Source of the DNA: Enterococcus hulanensis
GTDB lineage: Bacteria; Bacillota; Bacilli; Lactobacillales; Enterococcaceae
Direction: 5' to 3'
Assembly: GCF_005405485.1 (NCBI RefSeq)
Contig: NZ_BJED01000004.1
Span: forward strand, 108,959-172,958
Length of the DNA: 64,000 nt
Part shown: piece by piece, positions 8,978 through 16,852 of the stretch
Layout of the letters: each line of letters starts with the position of its first letter
Position numbering within the stretch: position 1 is the first letter of the stretch
Notes under the pieces: generated by a model
Databases searched by the model: none
What the model was told of the DNA's origin: nothing
Seen by the model: the letters and a program-made list of their open reading frames with translations, nothing else
Program-made: the position numbers and the translations under genes

Positions 8978-10935
8978 GAACTTATATCCTCCTTTGCAAT
9001 CGGTAAAGTTATTGCAAATTTTGTTCCATGCGGGTTTACAGACGATACCTTCATTTTCCCGTCTAATGAATTAACTTCTTGATTTATTGATAAAATACCA
9101 AAATGCTTATTTTCAAACTCCCTAAGTTTTATCTTACTATAATCAAATCCTGTACCGTTATCTTGTACAATGGCTTCAATGTAAAATTCACTTTGAATAA
9201 GTGCAACAAAAATTTCTGTTGCTTGAGAGTGTTTTAATGCATTAGTTATTAATTCTTGCATAATTCGATAAATATGAAACTTCTCTTCTTTTTTTAAATG
9301 AGTTTCTTGTGGACAATAAAAATTAACAACTATAGATTTATGCTCTTCATTGAATTTATCACAAAGAATTCGGATACTTTGTGATAAAGGTGCAGTTTCA
9401 ATTGTCGAAGGATATAGTTCAAATATTTTGTCTCTAAAGGTTTTATTTAAGGTATCAAAAGTTTCTAATACTAATTTCTTTGTTTCTACATTTTCAGTAG
9501 ACATAGATTCGATTAATTTTTTTAAAGCTAAAATATTTTGCAAAACATTGTCATGGATAAAAAATGAAAAATCTTTATGAAAATTTTGCACCATGTTTAA
9601 ATATTCATAATTCACGTATTCATCATAAGATAAACTTTCTATTTTTAGAGCTTCTTGTTTAACATCATATAATCGTTCATTTTCAATAATTATTTTACCA
9701 ACAACACAAACTAAATCATTTATTTCTTCACATTTCACATTTTCCAAATCATGGCTTCCCCCTTTATCAATGAGTAACCAACCTAAAATATGTTTATTCT
9801 CAAAAAAAGTAAATTTTCTAAATACATTGTTGTGATAATGGAATATGTTAGAGTTGAGTTCAAATTCATCAATAATTTTATTTGTTAAAATCAATCTGGA
9901 AAGTTCCCCTGAGCTAGACAAAATATAAGGTTGGTGTTGATCTTTCCAAACCATTAAATAGCTATCTATTTCATAATGCTGTAATAAAATTTTACTAATT
10001 AAAGTACTCACTGAAGACAAAGTTTTTTCTTTACTGATAGTTTGCACAAGTTCAATTTTTTCTTTTTGAAACTCTTTTTTTCTTTGTTGAATTCGTCTCA
10101 CTTCAATACTACTCAGATACCAATTCTTCAAATAAAGGATGAACAAAATCAAGCCATAAAAAATAGAAATAAAATAGATATCAAATATAGATAACCGGAG
10201 AAAATAATAATTAATAATGAAGAAGACTCCTATACAAATAATATGAGTAAACAAATTTATAAAAATCGTAACTTTGTTTAGGCGAATTTCATTACGCTTT
10301 ATTAAAATAATACCGACTGTAAGTGGAATAAAAAAAAGAATTAATCCACTTAATATTGAAGTAGAAATAATTAACGAAAACAGTGCCAAAATTAATATTC
10401 GAATTAAAAGAATCTGCTCTTTTTTAGTCTGAATAGTTAATCGATCTTTTCCTTTGAAATATAGAAATAGGCAACTAATTATATCTAAAACAAGTACTGT
10501 GCTTACCATCCACTTGAATTTTTCAAAATTCATCAACAACAACATGGCAACAATAGTAGATTGTACAAATAAAATTCGATTAACTCTAATTGAAATAGAT
10601 GAGGCTGAAATTAAATTGAAAGTGCAAAAAAATTTATAAATGAGATATGGTAAAAAGGAAATTAATATATTTTTAACAGGATAAATAAAAGAATAATGTA
10701 ATAGTCCCAATACTAAGGAAATAGCAGTAAAGAAAGTAAGGATTGCAAAGTATCTAATCCTTTTAATATCTCTAGAAATGAAAATAATGATAGCACAAAA
10801 AAGGATAAGCCCAACAATAATCGGTATAACAATTGTTGCTTGCGATTCATACAAATTGTCCTTCTGCTTAATAGTAAGTAGAGATATCACCAAGAATACA
10901 AACAAGGATGACAAGTAAATAAATTTTTCTTTCAT
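8974..10935 (-). CDS. Membrane sensor histidine kinase (ComP-like) of the lasso cluster
   Basis: A 653-residue kinase. The first 275 residues hold roughly eight to ten hydrophobic segments, followed by a coiled linker (about 275-300), a GAF-like region (300-420), a HisKA_3 dimerisation segment with FFIHDNVLQNIL (phospho-acceptor H461) and an HATPase_c domain (N565 in ELITNALKHS; DNGTGF 592-597). The polytopic sensor and paired LuxR-type regulator recall ComP/ComA, which senses a modified peptide. A good GGAGGG site precedes the ATG. That it senses the lasso peptide or cell-envelope damage is inference. Confidence 0.92.
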   Translation of the reverse strand: MKEKFIYLSSLFVFLVISLLTIKQKDNLYESQATIVIPIIVGLILFCAIIIFISRDIKRIRYFAILTFFTAISLVLGLLHYSFIYPVKNILISFLPYLIYKFFCTFNLISASSISIRVNRILFVQSTIVAMLLLMNFEKFKWMVSTVLVLDIISCLFLYFKGKDRLTIQTKKEQILLIRILILALFSLIISTSILSGLILFFIPLTVGIILIKRNEIRLNKVTIFINLFTHIICIGVFFIINYYFLRLSIFDIYFISIFYGLILFILYLKNWYLSSIEVRRIQQRKKEFQKEKIELVQTISKEKTLSSVSTLISKILLQHYEIDSYLMVWKDQHQPYILSSSGELSRLILTNKIIDEFELNSNIFHYHNNVFRKFTFFENKHILGWLLIDKGGSHDLENVKCEEINDLVCVVGKIIIENERLYDVKQEALKIESLSYDEYVNYEYLNMVQNFHKDFSFFIHDNVLQNILALKKLIESMSTENVETKKLVLETFDTLNKTFRDKIFELYPSTIETAPLSQSIRILCDKFNEEHKSIVVNFYCPQETHLKKEEKFHIYRIMQELITNALKHSQATEIFVALIQSEFYIEAIVQDNGTGFDYSKIKLREFENKHFGILSINQEVNSLDGKMKVSSVNPHGTKFAITLPIAKEDISS

Positions 10936-11365
10936 AAACTTCCCTCCAATCTAATTATTTCTTCACCATCATATAAGTTATTATTTTTCAAAGAATACGG
11001 AATTGGATATCAGAATTTGTAATTCGATCAAACTCATTCTTAAAACCAATCCTCTTTATAAAAGCTTATAAATCATCAATATCTAAATTTTTGGTGCTTC
11101 ATAAGCGCGTAAATAATGGGGGTTCTATTTTTATTCATCTCTAAGTATATTTTAATCTACAACTTAATCATACTCCTTCTTAAATAATTGCACAATGTAC
11201 TCATTACAAGAAAAAACTCTTCTTGTAAAATTAATACATCAGTTAGAGAAAGGATATATATTAATCGTTATTTATGAGAGTTTCTCTAAAAAAGAAATAT
11301 CCAAACATAAAGATAACAAATCACAACAATGCACTTTTCTGATTTAGGAAGTTTTATTTTTGTGT

Positions 11366-11394
11366 TTGACAAGCATATCGACAATGTCTATTTT
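11366..11394 (+). promoter_or_regulatory. Sigma-A promoter of the lasso precursor gene
   Basis: TTGACA (11366-11371), 17 bases, TATTTT (11389-11394) predict a start near 11401 and a leader of about 80 bases before the precursor ATG. The imperfect -10 fits a promoter needing an activator such as the neighbouring response regulator. An odd palindrome GACAATGTC lies in the spacer. Confidence 0.6.
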
Positions 11395-11420
11395 TGAGCA
11401 CTTGGCAACCAAAGTAACTA

Positions 11421-11446
11421 TTTTCTAATGTGAATGAATTAGAAAA
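11421..11446 (+). repeat. Inverted repeat in the 5' leader of the precursor mRNA
   Basis: Nine perfectly complementary bases flank an 8-base loop, about 20 bases before the precursor ribosome site. It may stabilise the mRNA 5' end or be an operator. Confidence 0.5.
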
Positions 11447-11481
11447 TTTAGTGTACAGAAAATAAGTAGGAGGTGAACTCT

Positions 11482-11619
11482 ATGAAAACACAAAATTACA
11501 GTAAACCATCAATCGAAAAAATTGCAGGTTTCAAAGAATCTACTCGTGGTCTTTGGACAGGTAAATTTAGAGATGTATTTGGTGGGCGTGCTCTTTTCCA
11601 AATTGTAATTTATTACTAG
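11482..11619 (+). CDS. Lasso-peptide precursor (A protein), 45 residues
   Basis: A 45-residue precursor with a strong AGGAGGTGA site (11468-11476). The leader (residues 1-22) has the Firmicute recognition motif YSKPSIE (Tyr6, Pro9, Ile11), as in the paeninodin precursor, and Thr21 at position -2. The predicted 23-residue core starts at Gly23. Its ring segment is GLWTGKFRD, where Asp9 is the only acidic core residue, so a Gly1-Asp9 nine-membered macrolactam is unambiguous. The 14-residue tail runs from Val10 to Tyr22-Tyr23, with Phe17, Gln18 and the Tyr pair as candidate steric plugs. No Cys, so class II. After ring closure the core carries about three positive charges (Lys6, Arg8, Arg14) on a hydrophobic frame. 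I do not recognise this core as a described lasso peptide. Confidence 0.9.
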   Translation: MKTQNYSKPSIEKIAGFKESTRGLWTGKFRDVFGGRALFQIVIYY

Positions 11620-11649
11620 GATAGAAGAATTGGAAATAATTAAGCCAGT

Positions 11650-11683
11650 GGTCATCGAATTATGCGATTCGATGACCTTTTTT
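11650..11683 (+). terminator. Terminator/attenuator between precursor and cyclase genes
   Basis: GGTCATCGAAT (11650-11660), loop TATGCG, ATTCGATGACC (11667-11677) and six T form a perfect 11-bp intrinsic terminator 31 bases after the precursor stop. Partial read-through would give much more precursor mRNA than enzyme mRNA, as is common in RiPP operons. Confidence 0.85.
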
Positions 11684-11716
11684 ATAATCTGGATAATCTT
11701 TAGGGAGGTGCTTCTA

Positions 11717-13504
11717 ATCGCTGTAAACAAATCAAATACATCAATATCTGAAAAAGAAACAATGTTTCAAAAACGGATTACTACAAACTACACTAATATA
11801 CTCCTTGTCTCCAATGTAGAGTACACTCAACATACTCATAATCAATTTGAAATCTACTGCATTTCTTCTGAATACTCGAGGATATTTTGTAATAAAGAAC
11901 AATTTAATTACTCTTCCACAGAAAATACATTGGAACATCTTCAGAAAAATATTTTCAAAGGTATATTTGTTTTAATAACTGGAGAAGGGCTATTCATGGG
12001 AGGACCATTATTTGATGTTTCTCTTTCATGGGTGGATTTAACTAATGAACTAATCATTAGTGATTCATCAACAAATATCGCATTATTTCTTGATTTACCA
12101 ATTTCAAAATCGGCAATTGCATTGAATCTAATTCATAATTTACCATATTATCCATTTCAAAATATACCATTGTGGGAAAAAGTCAATACGATCCAACCAT
12201 TCTATATTTTGAAATGTACAACAAATGGAATCTTAGAAACAATACAAACTTGGACGCCTCCAAATCTAGAAAATAAGGTCGAATCTATTTATCCCAAAAT
12301 AAGAGAACGTCTTCTAGAAATCCTTAGTCAAAATACCGTTAATTACTCTGAGATATCTGCTGATCTATCGGGTGGAGTTGATTCAGCAACAATTATTTAC
12401 ATTTTAAAAGCTCTTCAAGCTAAAATTAAACTTTATCACGCAAACGCTGACAGTGAATGGAATAGTGATTCTACATGGGCAAAATTAATCTCAAACGATA
12501 TTAACACCATGTTTACTTCATTACCATCACTAGGTAGCTCAGGAAATAATTTTAAAATAGATATAGATTACTCCAATTCTGTGCTGCCAGATTCTCCCCT
12601 ATTTTGGGCAGATACTGAAGGATATGTTGAATCTATAGAAAGTGCAGCATTGACTCCAGCAAATGCCACTCATTTTACTGGTCTTGGTGGGGATGAATTA
12701 TTCACCCCTATGCCTGCCAACGCATGGTCTCTTGTACGCCAAAATAAATTACGCAGTATAGACTTAGGTTTACGATATTGTTTACTAAATCGGATTCCAA
12801 TTTCAGTTGGGACAGTAGATCTAATAAATAATACTTCCTTTAAAGAAGCTGTAAAAAACGAAATAGATAAAGGGTTTGGCTATACTAAAACAACTCGTCA
12901 AAGTTCTACACTTAATTGGTGTGGTCCTGTCACAGTACCAAATTGGCTTACGAAGCCTTATCGAGAATTAAGTTACAACGCTCTAATAAAAAAATTAGAC
13001 AACACATTGGATTCCTTAGACTCTGATCGTTCTCGACACCAGATGATTGAGTCTCTACTCTTTCAAAGACATTTGATAACCCAGATTAATAACCTATATG
13101 GTGTTAACGGTATGACTTGGCAAGCTCCTTTTTTAGATGTAGACATTATTAATTATTCTTTAGCTATACCAGCTCGTTATAGACAAGATCATAATATAAC
13201 AAAATCAATTTTATATAATTCTACTAAAGGACTTGTTTCAAAAAATATTTTTACACGTGGGTTTAAAGGAGATTATTCCACTGGTTTGTATAAAAGCTAC
13301 AAGGAAGCTGTAAAGAAGTATTCCCAGAAAGTGCACCAATTTAAGCTAGTTGAGTTGGGAATTATAGATGCAGATATACTAATTTCTGAATTATCAATGC
13401 CTTCTGCTCTACATACTAGAGTTGAAGCTGTTGAGAGATTAGCAGCTGTTGAACGCTGGCTTCGTGTAGCTTTAAAAAAAATAGAAAAAATGAAAGAAAA
13501 TTAA
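11717..13504 (+). CDS. Lasso macrolactam synthetase (asparagine synthetase-like, C protein)
   Basis: An ATP-dependent cyclase that activates the Asp9 side chain and joins it to Gly1. The glutaminase-like N-terminal half (to about residue 180) lacks an N-terminal Cys2, as lasso cyclases do. The synthetase half has the PP-loop ADLSGGVDSA (near residue 217) and GLGGDELF (near 321). The start is uncertain. A very strong AGGGAGGTG lies at 11702-11709, but no ATG, GTG or TTG follows in frame at proper distance; ATC 11717 fits the spacing (7 bases), while the first in-frame ATG is 11762. A long frame from TTG 11630 would run through the terminator hairpin and is rejected. Gene order A-C-B1-B2/D and the precursor support the call. 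Confidence 0.9.
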   Translation: MAVNKSNTSISEKETMFQKRITTNYTNILLVSNVEYTQHTHNQFEIYCISSEYSRIFCNKEQFNYSSTENTLEHLQKNIFKGIFVLITGEGLFMGGPLFDVSLSWVDLTNELIISDSSTNIALFLDLPISKSAIALNLIHNLPYYPFQNIPLWEKVNTIQPFYILKCTTNGILETIQTWTPPNLENKVESIYPKIRERLLEILSQNTVNYSEISADLSGGVDSATIIYILKALQAKIKLYHANADSEWNSDSTWAKLISNDINTMFTSLPSLGSSGNNFKIDIDYSNSVLPDSPLFWADTEGYVESIESAALTPANATHFTGLGGDELFTPMPANAWSLVRQNKLRSIDLGLRYCLLNRIPISVGTVDLINNTSFKEAVKNEIDKGFGYTKTTRQSSTLNWCGPVTVPNWLTKPYRELSYNALIKKLDNTLDSLDSDRSRHQMIESLLFQRHLITQINNLYGVNGMTWQAPFLDVDIINYSLAIPARYRQDHNITKSILYNSTKGLVSKNIFTRGFKGDYSTGLYKSYKEAVKKYSQKVHQFKLVELGIIDADILISELSMPSALHTRVEAVERLAAVERWLRVALKKIEKMKEN

Positions 13505-13552
13505 TGCTTATTAACTTGTAGTTATTTTCTAAAAAAGGGAGGAATAAGATTG

Positions 13553-13801
13553 ATGAGAAAAGTAAAAAGAGAGCTAAAAATTATTAGTCAAGATGATGGA
13601 GCAGTCGTTTTGGATAAAAGTAGAGGAATTTATTTTCAAATAAATGCTTCTGGAGTTGCTATGTTAGAAGGTTTGAGTAAAGGATTGACTGTAGAAGAAT
13701 TAGCACTACAATTGGAAACCTCTTTTTCTCTAGATAAAGCTCAAGCGAAAGCAGATGTTGCTGAGTTTATGACTCTTTTAAAGGAGATGAAACTTGCATA
13801 A
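13553..13801 (+). CDS. PqqD-like leader-recognition protein (lasso B1)
   Basis: An 82-residue PqqD-fold RRE protein that binds the leader peptide and presents it to the B2 peptidase. Typical features are the strand pair VVLDKSRGIYFQINASG followed by helices starting VAMLEGLSKGLTVEELA. ATG 13553 is preferred to TTG 13550 because GGGAGG (13538-13543) lies 9 bases before it. The stop overlaps the next start (TAATG), so B1 and the B2 fusion are translationally coupled. The expected contact is with Tyr6/Pro9/Ile11 of the precursor leader (family knowledge). Confidence 0.93.
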   Translation: MRKVKRELKIISQDDGAVVLDKSRGIYFQINASGVAMLEGLSKGLTVEELALQLETSFSLDKAQAKADVAEFMTLLKEMKLA

Positions 13802-16092
13802 TGAATATCCAACTTTTCCCAGAACAAATAGATCCAGTACCTTTTAGTGCAAGATTTCTGGCTCGCTTGAGTTTAATACTGTCTGCACCGCTTAATTGGA
13901 TGTCTCCTGGGAGAATTGAAAAAATTTTATTAAAATTGATAAAAAACAATCCTCCCGCATCAGAAAAACAGGTAAAGATTGCACGAAACGCAGTGTGTAT
14001 CGTAAGTAGTAGATGTAGAAGTCAAGAAGGATGTCTTAGACGATCACTTGCTGTTGTATTAGTACTATGGCTACAACGTAAATCAGTAAGTTGGTGTACA
14101 GGATATGCACAAGAACCATTTAGAGCACATGCCTGGGTAGAGTTAAATGAATGTCCCATTGGAGAGCCAGCAGAAGTTCAGATATATTCTAAAGCGATAT
14201 GTGTTCCACATCATTCAAATGATATCCTCAGAAAGGAGTCGTATTTGAAGAAAATGAAACAAGAAACTATAGAACGTAAAAAAAAAGAATCCGAAATTAT
14301 TCATTCGGAAAATCATACACCTTCAGTAAACATTAGATCGCTGTTTGCATTAGCAAAGGGACACAACTGGGAATTCATTTGCGTTGGAATACTAGGGTTA
14401 ATCAGTGCAGCTTTAACTCTCGTTCAACCTAACCTTGTTGCCAATTTAATTGACCAATCAGATACAGGAATTAAGATTAATTCAAGTTTAGGCATTCTCA
14501 TTATAGTGTTGATACTATCAACGATTTTAACAGCTATCCAGTATTATTTGCTACAAATAATTGGTGAAGGAGTCGTTTTTAAAGCACGCAAAAGTTTAAT
14601 TAGTCACTTATTAAGATTACCAATTCATGAATATGATACACGAAGTGTAGGCGATCTACTGAGCAGAGTTAGTGGTGATTCTTCTAAATTGAGAATGGCT
14701 TTGATACAAGTAAGTATTGCGCTAAGTAGTGGTTTTTTAGTCGTCATTGGAGCAGCTGTCGGTATGATTTTGAGAGATTCTCTGCTATTTATTTTGGCTC
14801 TTTCAACAGTTTGTGTATCATTTATCGGGACTATCATTATGAGCAAATCCATACAAAAAGCTAGTTTTTCTGCACAAAAAGAATTAGGGAAATTAAGTGG
14901 AGATATCGAACGTGATTTACATGCTATTAGAACTATTCGTGCAACAAATGCAACAGATCTAGAAGAGAAAAAATCTAAACTTCAAGCAGAACGATTGCGT
15001 AATATTGGAATAAGATTAGCAAAAATACAAGCGTTCATGGCCCCTGTTTCCAATATGACTCTGCAATTATCTGGTCTAATTGTGCTGGGAATAGGTGGGT
15101 ACCGTGTATCCGTTGGATTAATGTCTGTAGCTGATTTAATTGCATTTGCTTTGCTACTCTATACAATGATTGGTCCCATAGGACAAGTTTTCAATGCTTT
15201 CGGAGGTGTTGGAGAATCACTCGGTGCTTTTGCTAGAATTCGCGAATTATTAGAACTTGCATTAGAAAGTGATTATGATGTTACCCCTGTCATACCTCCT
15301 ATTTCGAATTTAATAGCTGAAGAAGCTGCAGTTTATTTTGAAAACGTCAGCTTTGGCTATAATAAAATGAAATTTGGGTCTGACCCTAAGGAGCAAGAAG
15401 AAAATATGATTCTTAAAGAAGTGACATTATGTGCAGAAAAAGGAAAAAGAACTGCAATTGTGGGTCCCTCTGGTGCTGGAAAGAGCACCATGCTTCAATT
15501 AATTGAAAGATTTTATGATCCCGACAGTGGTCAGATATTCGTTCAAGGTAAGGATTATAGACATTATAGTAGAGAAGAGCTTCGAAGCTGCATCACTTAT
15601 GTTGAACAAGATGCTCCCGTTATTTCTGGAACACTACGTGACAATCTACTTTTGGGAAATCCTGAAATATCTGATTCAAACTGCATCAAAGTATTAGAAG
15701 AGGTTAATCTTCATCATTTATTAGAACGAGATTCTAAAGGACTTGATACACAAGTTGGAGAGTCTGGAGCAAATCTCTCTGGCGGAGAAAGACAACGTTT
15801 AGCGATGGCACGTTCGCTTTTGTCATCTGCAGAAATTGTTTTACTAGATGAATTAACCTCTAATTTGGATAGCTTAAATGAATTAGGAATGAAAAAAGCA
15901 GTGGATAAATTGAAAGGTAAAAAAACAGTTATCGTTGTAGCACATCGTCTATCTACAATAATTGATTCTGATATCATTTATGTTCTTGAACACGGTAGAG
16001 TTGTCGGTTCAGGGAATCATAATGAGTTACTTGATACAGTTCCACTTTATCGGGAATTAGCGAAAGAACAATTTGTGGATAGAGAAGTATAA
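13801..16092 (+). CDS. Fusion of lasso leader peptidase (B2) with ABC exporter (D)
   Basis: A 763-residue two-function protein. Residues 1-150 are a transglutaminase-like B2 peptidase: GCLRRSLAV places the catalytic Cys at 78 and RAHAWVE the His at 110; the usual third residue (Asp) is not obvious, Glu122 being one option. After a charged linker (about 150-178) comes a complete ABC exporter half: membrane domain about 195-460, Walker A GPSGAGKST (near 555), signature LSGGERQRLAMA (near 658), Walker B IVLLDELTS (near 680). In characterised lasso clusters B2 and D are separate proteins. The layout parallels lantibiotic LanT exporters, which have an N-terminal C39 peptidase, but with an unrelated peptidase. 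Cleavage and export of the peptide are probably coupled. Confidence 0.92.
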   Translation: MNIQLFPEQIDPVPFSARFLARLSLILSAPLNWMSPGRIEKILLKLIKNNPPASEKQVKIARNAVCIVSSRCRSQEGCLRRSLAVVLVLWLQRKSVSWCTGYAQEPFRAHAWVELNECPIGEPAEVQIYSKAICVPHHSNDILRKESYLKKMKQETIERKKKESEIIHSENHTPSVNIRSLFALAKGHNWEFICVGILGLISAALTLVQPNLVANLIDQSDTGIKINSSLGILIIVLILSTILTAIQYYLLQIIGEGVVFKARKSLISHLLRLPIHEYDTRSVGDLLSRVSGDSSKLRMALIQVSIALSSGFLVVIGAAVGMILRDSLLFILALSTVCVSFIGTIIMSKSIQKASFSAQKELGKLSGDIERDLHAIRTIRATNATDLEEKKSKLQAERLRNIGIRLAKIQAFMAPVSNMTLQLSGLIVLGIGGYRVSVGLMSVADLIAFALLLYTMIGPIGQVFNAFGGVGESLGAFARIRELLELALESDYDVTPVIPPISNLIAEEAAVYFENVSFGYNKMKFGSDPKEQEENMILKEVTLCAEKGKRTAIVGPSGAGKSTMLQLIERFYDPDSGQIFVQGKDYRHYSREELRSCITYVEQDAPVISGTLRDNLLLGNPEISDSNCIKVLEEVNLHHLLERDSKGLDTQVGESGANLSGGERQRLAMARSLLSSAEIVLLDELTSNLDSLNELGMKKAVDKLKGKKTVIVVAHRLSTIIDSDIIYVLEHGRVVGSGNHNELLDTVPLYRELAKEQFVDREV

Positions 16093-16142
16093 TTTCCCAT
16101 TTGTAAGTACAATAAATAAAAAATTTTAAAGGAGTTGTACTA

Positions 16143-16850
16143 TTGAAAAATATTATAATATCAAATGTATGCAAGCAGCATAAAAATAAAAATATACTGG
16201 AAAATATAACCTTCAAAGCTACAGAAGGACGTATAACAGCTTTTCTTGGTCCAAATGGAGCTGGAAAGAGCTCTACACTTAGAATCCTACTTGGTTTAGA
16301 TCGCCCTTCATCTGGAACAGCAACTTTCGAGAACAAAAAATATAGTAATTTCACTTTTCCATTACAAATTGTCGGATCAGCATTCGATGGAATTGGTGGA
16401 ACCCCATCAAGAAAAGTTCAAACACATCTGAAAATTATAGCGAAAAGTAATAATATACCAAATAAACGCATTTCAGAAGTTTTAGATATTGTTAATCTAT
16501 CAAAAAAAAGGCATTCACAACTTGGAACCTTATCTTTAGGTGAAGGACAAAGGTTAGGTATTGCTATTGCTCTACTGGGTGATCCTCAGTATCTTGTTCT
16601 TGACGAACCAACAAACGGATTGGATCCCATAGGTATAAAATGGTTTAGAAATTTTATTCGTGAACAAGCTAATCAAGGAAAGACTGTATTACTCTCCTCA
16701 CACTATCTTACTGAAATCGAAGCTATTGCGGACGACGTTGTTATCATTAATAACGGGCAGATTGTTGTAACCGGTGAGCTTCATGAAGTGATGCAAAGTA
16801 TTGAAACCTTAGAAGATGTATTCTTTCTACTTACTGAGGGAGGAAATTAA
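16143..16850 (+). CDS. ABC transporter ATP-binding protein, likely lasso immunity (BcrA/LanF-like)
   Basis: A 235-residue ATPase with Walker A GPNGAGKSS (near residue 38), signature LSLGEGQRLG and Walker B YLVLDEPTNGLD. The signature, with Leu-Gly-Glu instead of Gly-Gly-Gln, is like BcrA-type self-resistance ATPases. The start is TTG 16143 behind AAAGGAG (16128-16134). The stop is two bases from the next gene. With the two permeases it forms an FEG-like system that would expel the peptide from the membrane. Immunity is inferred from position and family. Confidence 0.88.
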   Translation: MKNIIISNVCKQHKNKNILENITFKATEGRITAFLGPNGAGKSSTLRILLGLDRPSSGTATFENKKYSNFTFPLQIVGSAFDGIGGTPSRKVQTHLKIIAKSNNIPNKRISEVLDIVNLSKKRHSQLGTLSLGEGQRLGIAIALLGDPQYLVLDEPTNGLDPIGIKWFRNFIREQANQGKTVLLSSHYLTEIEAIADDVVIINNGQIVVTGELHEVMQSIETLEDVFFLLTEGGN

Positions 16851-16852
16851 TC

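Larger units (their letters stand above)
10936..11481. promoter_or_regulatory. Divergent control region between the kinase and precursor genes
   Basis: 546 bases without a gene. They hold the precursor promoter (separate entry) and two inverted repeats: TTACAAGAA (11204-11212) with TTCTTGTAA (11220-11228), and TTTTCTAAT (11421-11429) with ATTAGAAAA (11438-11446). The first lies about 140 bp upstream of the -35 box and could be an activator site; the second lies in the leader of the precursor mRNA. The rest is AT-rich and I see no small ORF with a ribosome site. Confidence 0.55.

Noticed and set aside
11630..11716. Upstream extension of the cyclase ORF from TTG 11630
   Set aside because: It would translate through the terminator hairpin and has no ribosome site; the strong site at 11702-11709 lies downstream.
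13801..14250. N-terminal domain of the exporter as a C39 peptidase (LanT/PCAT type)
   Set aside because: The Cys and His motifs (GCLRRS, RAHAWVE) fit the B2 transglutaminase-like family, and a lasso precursor and B1 are adjacent; there is no double-glycine leader.
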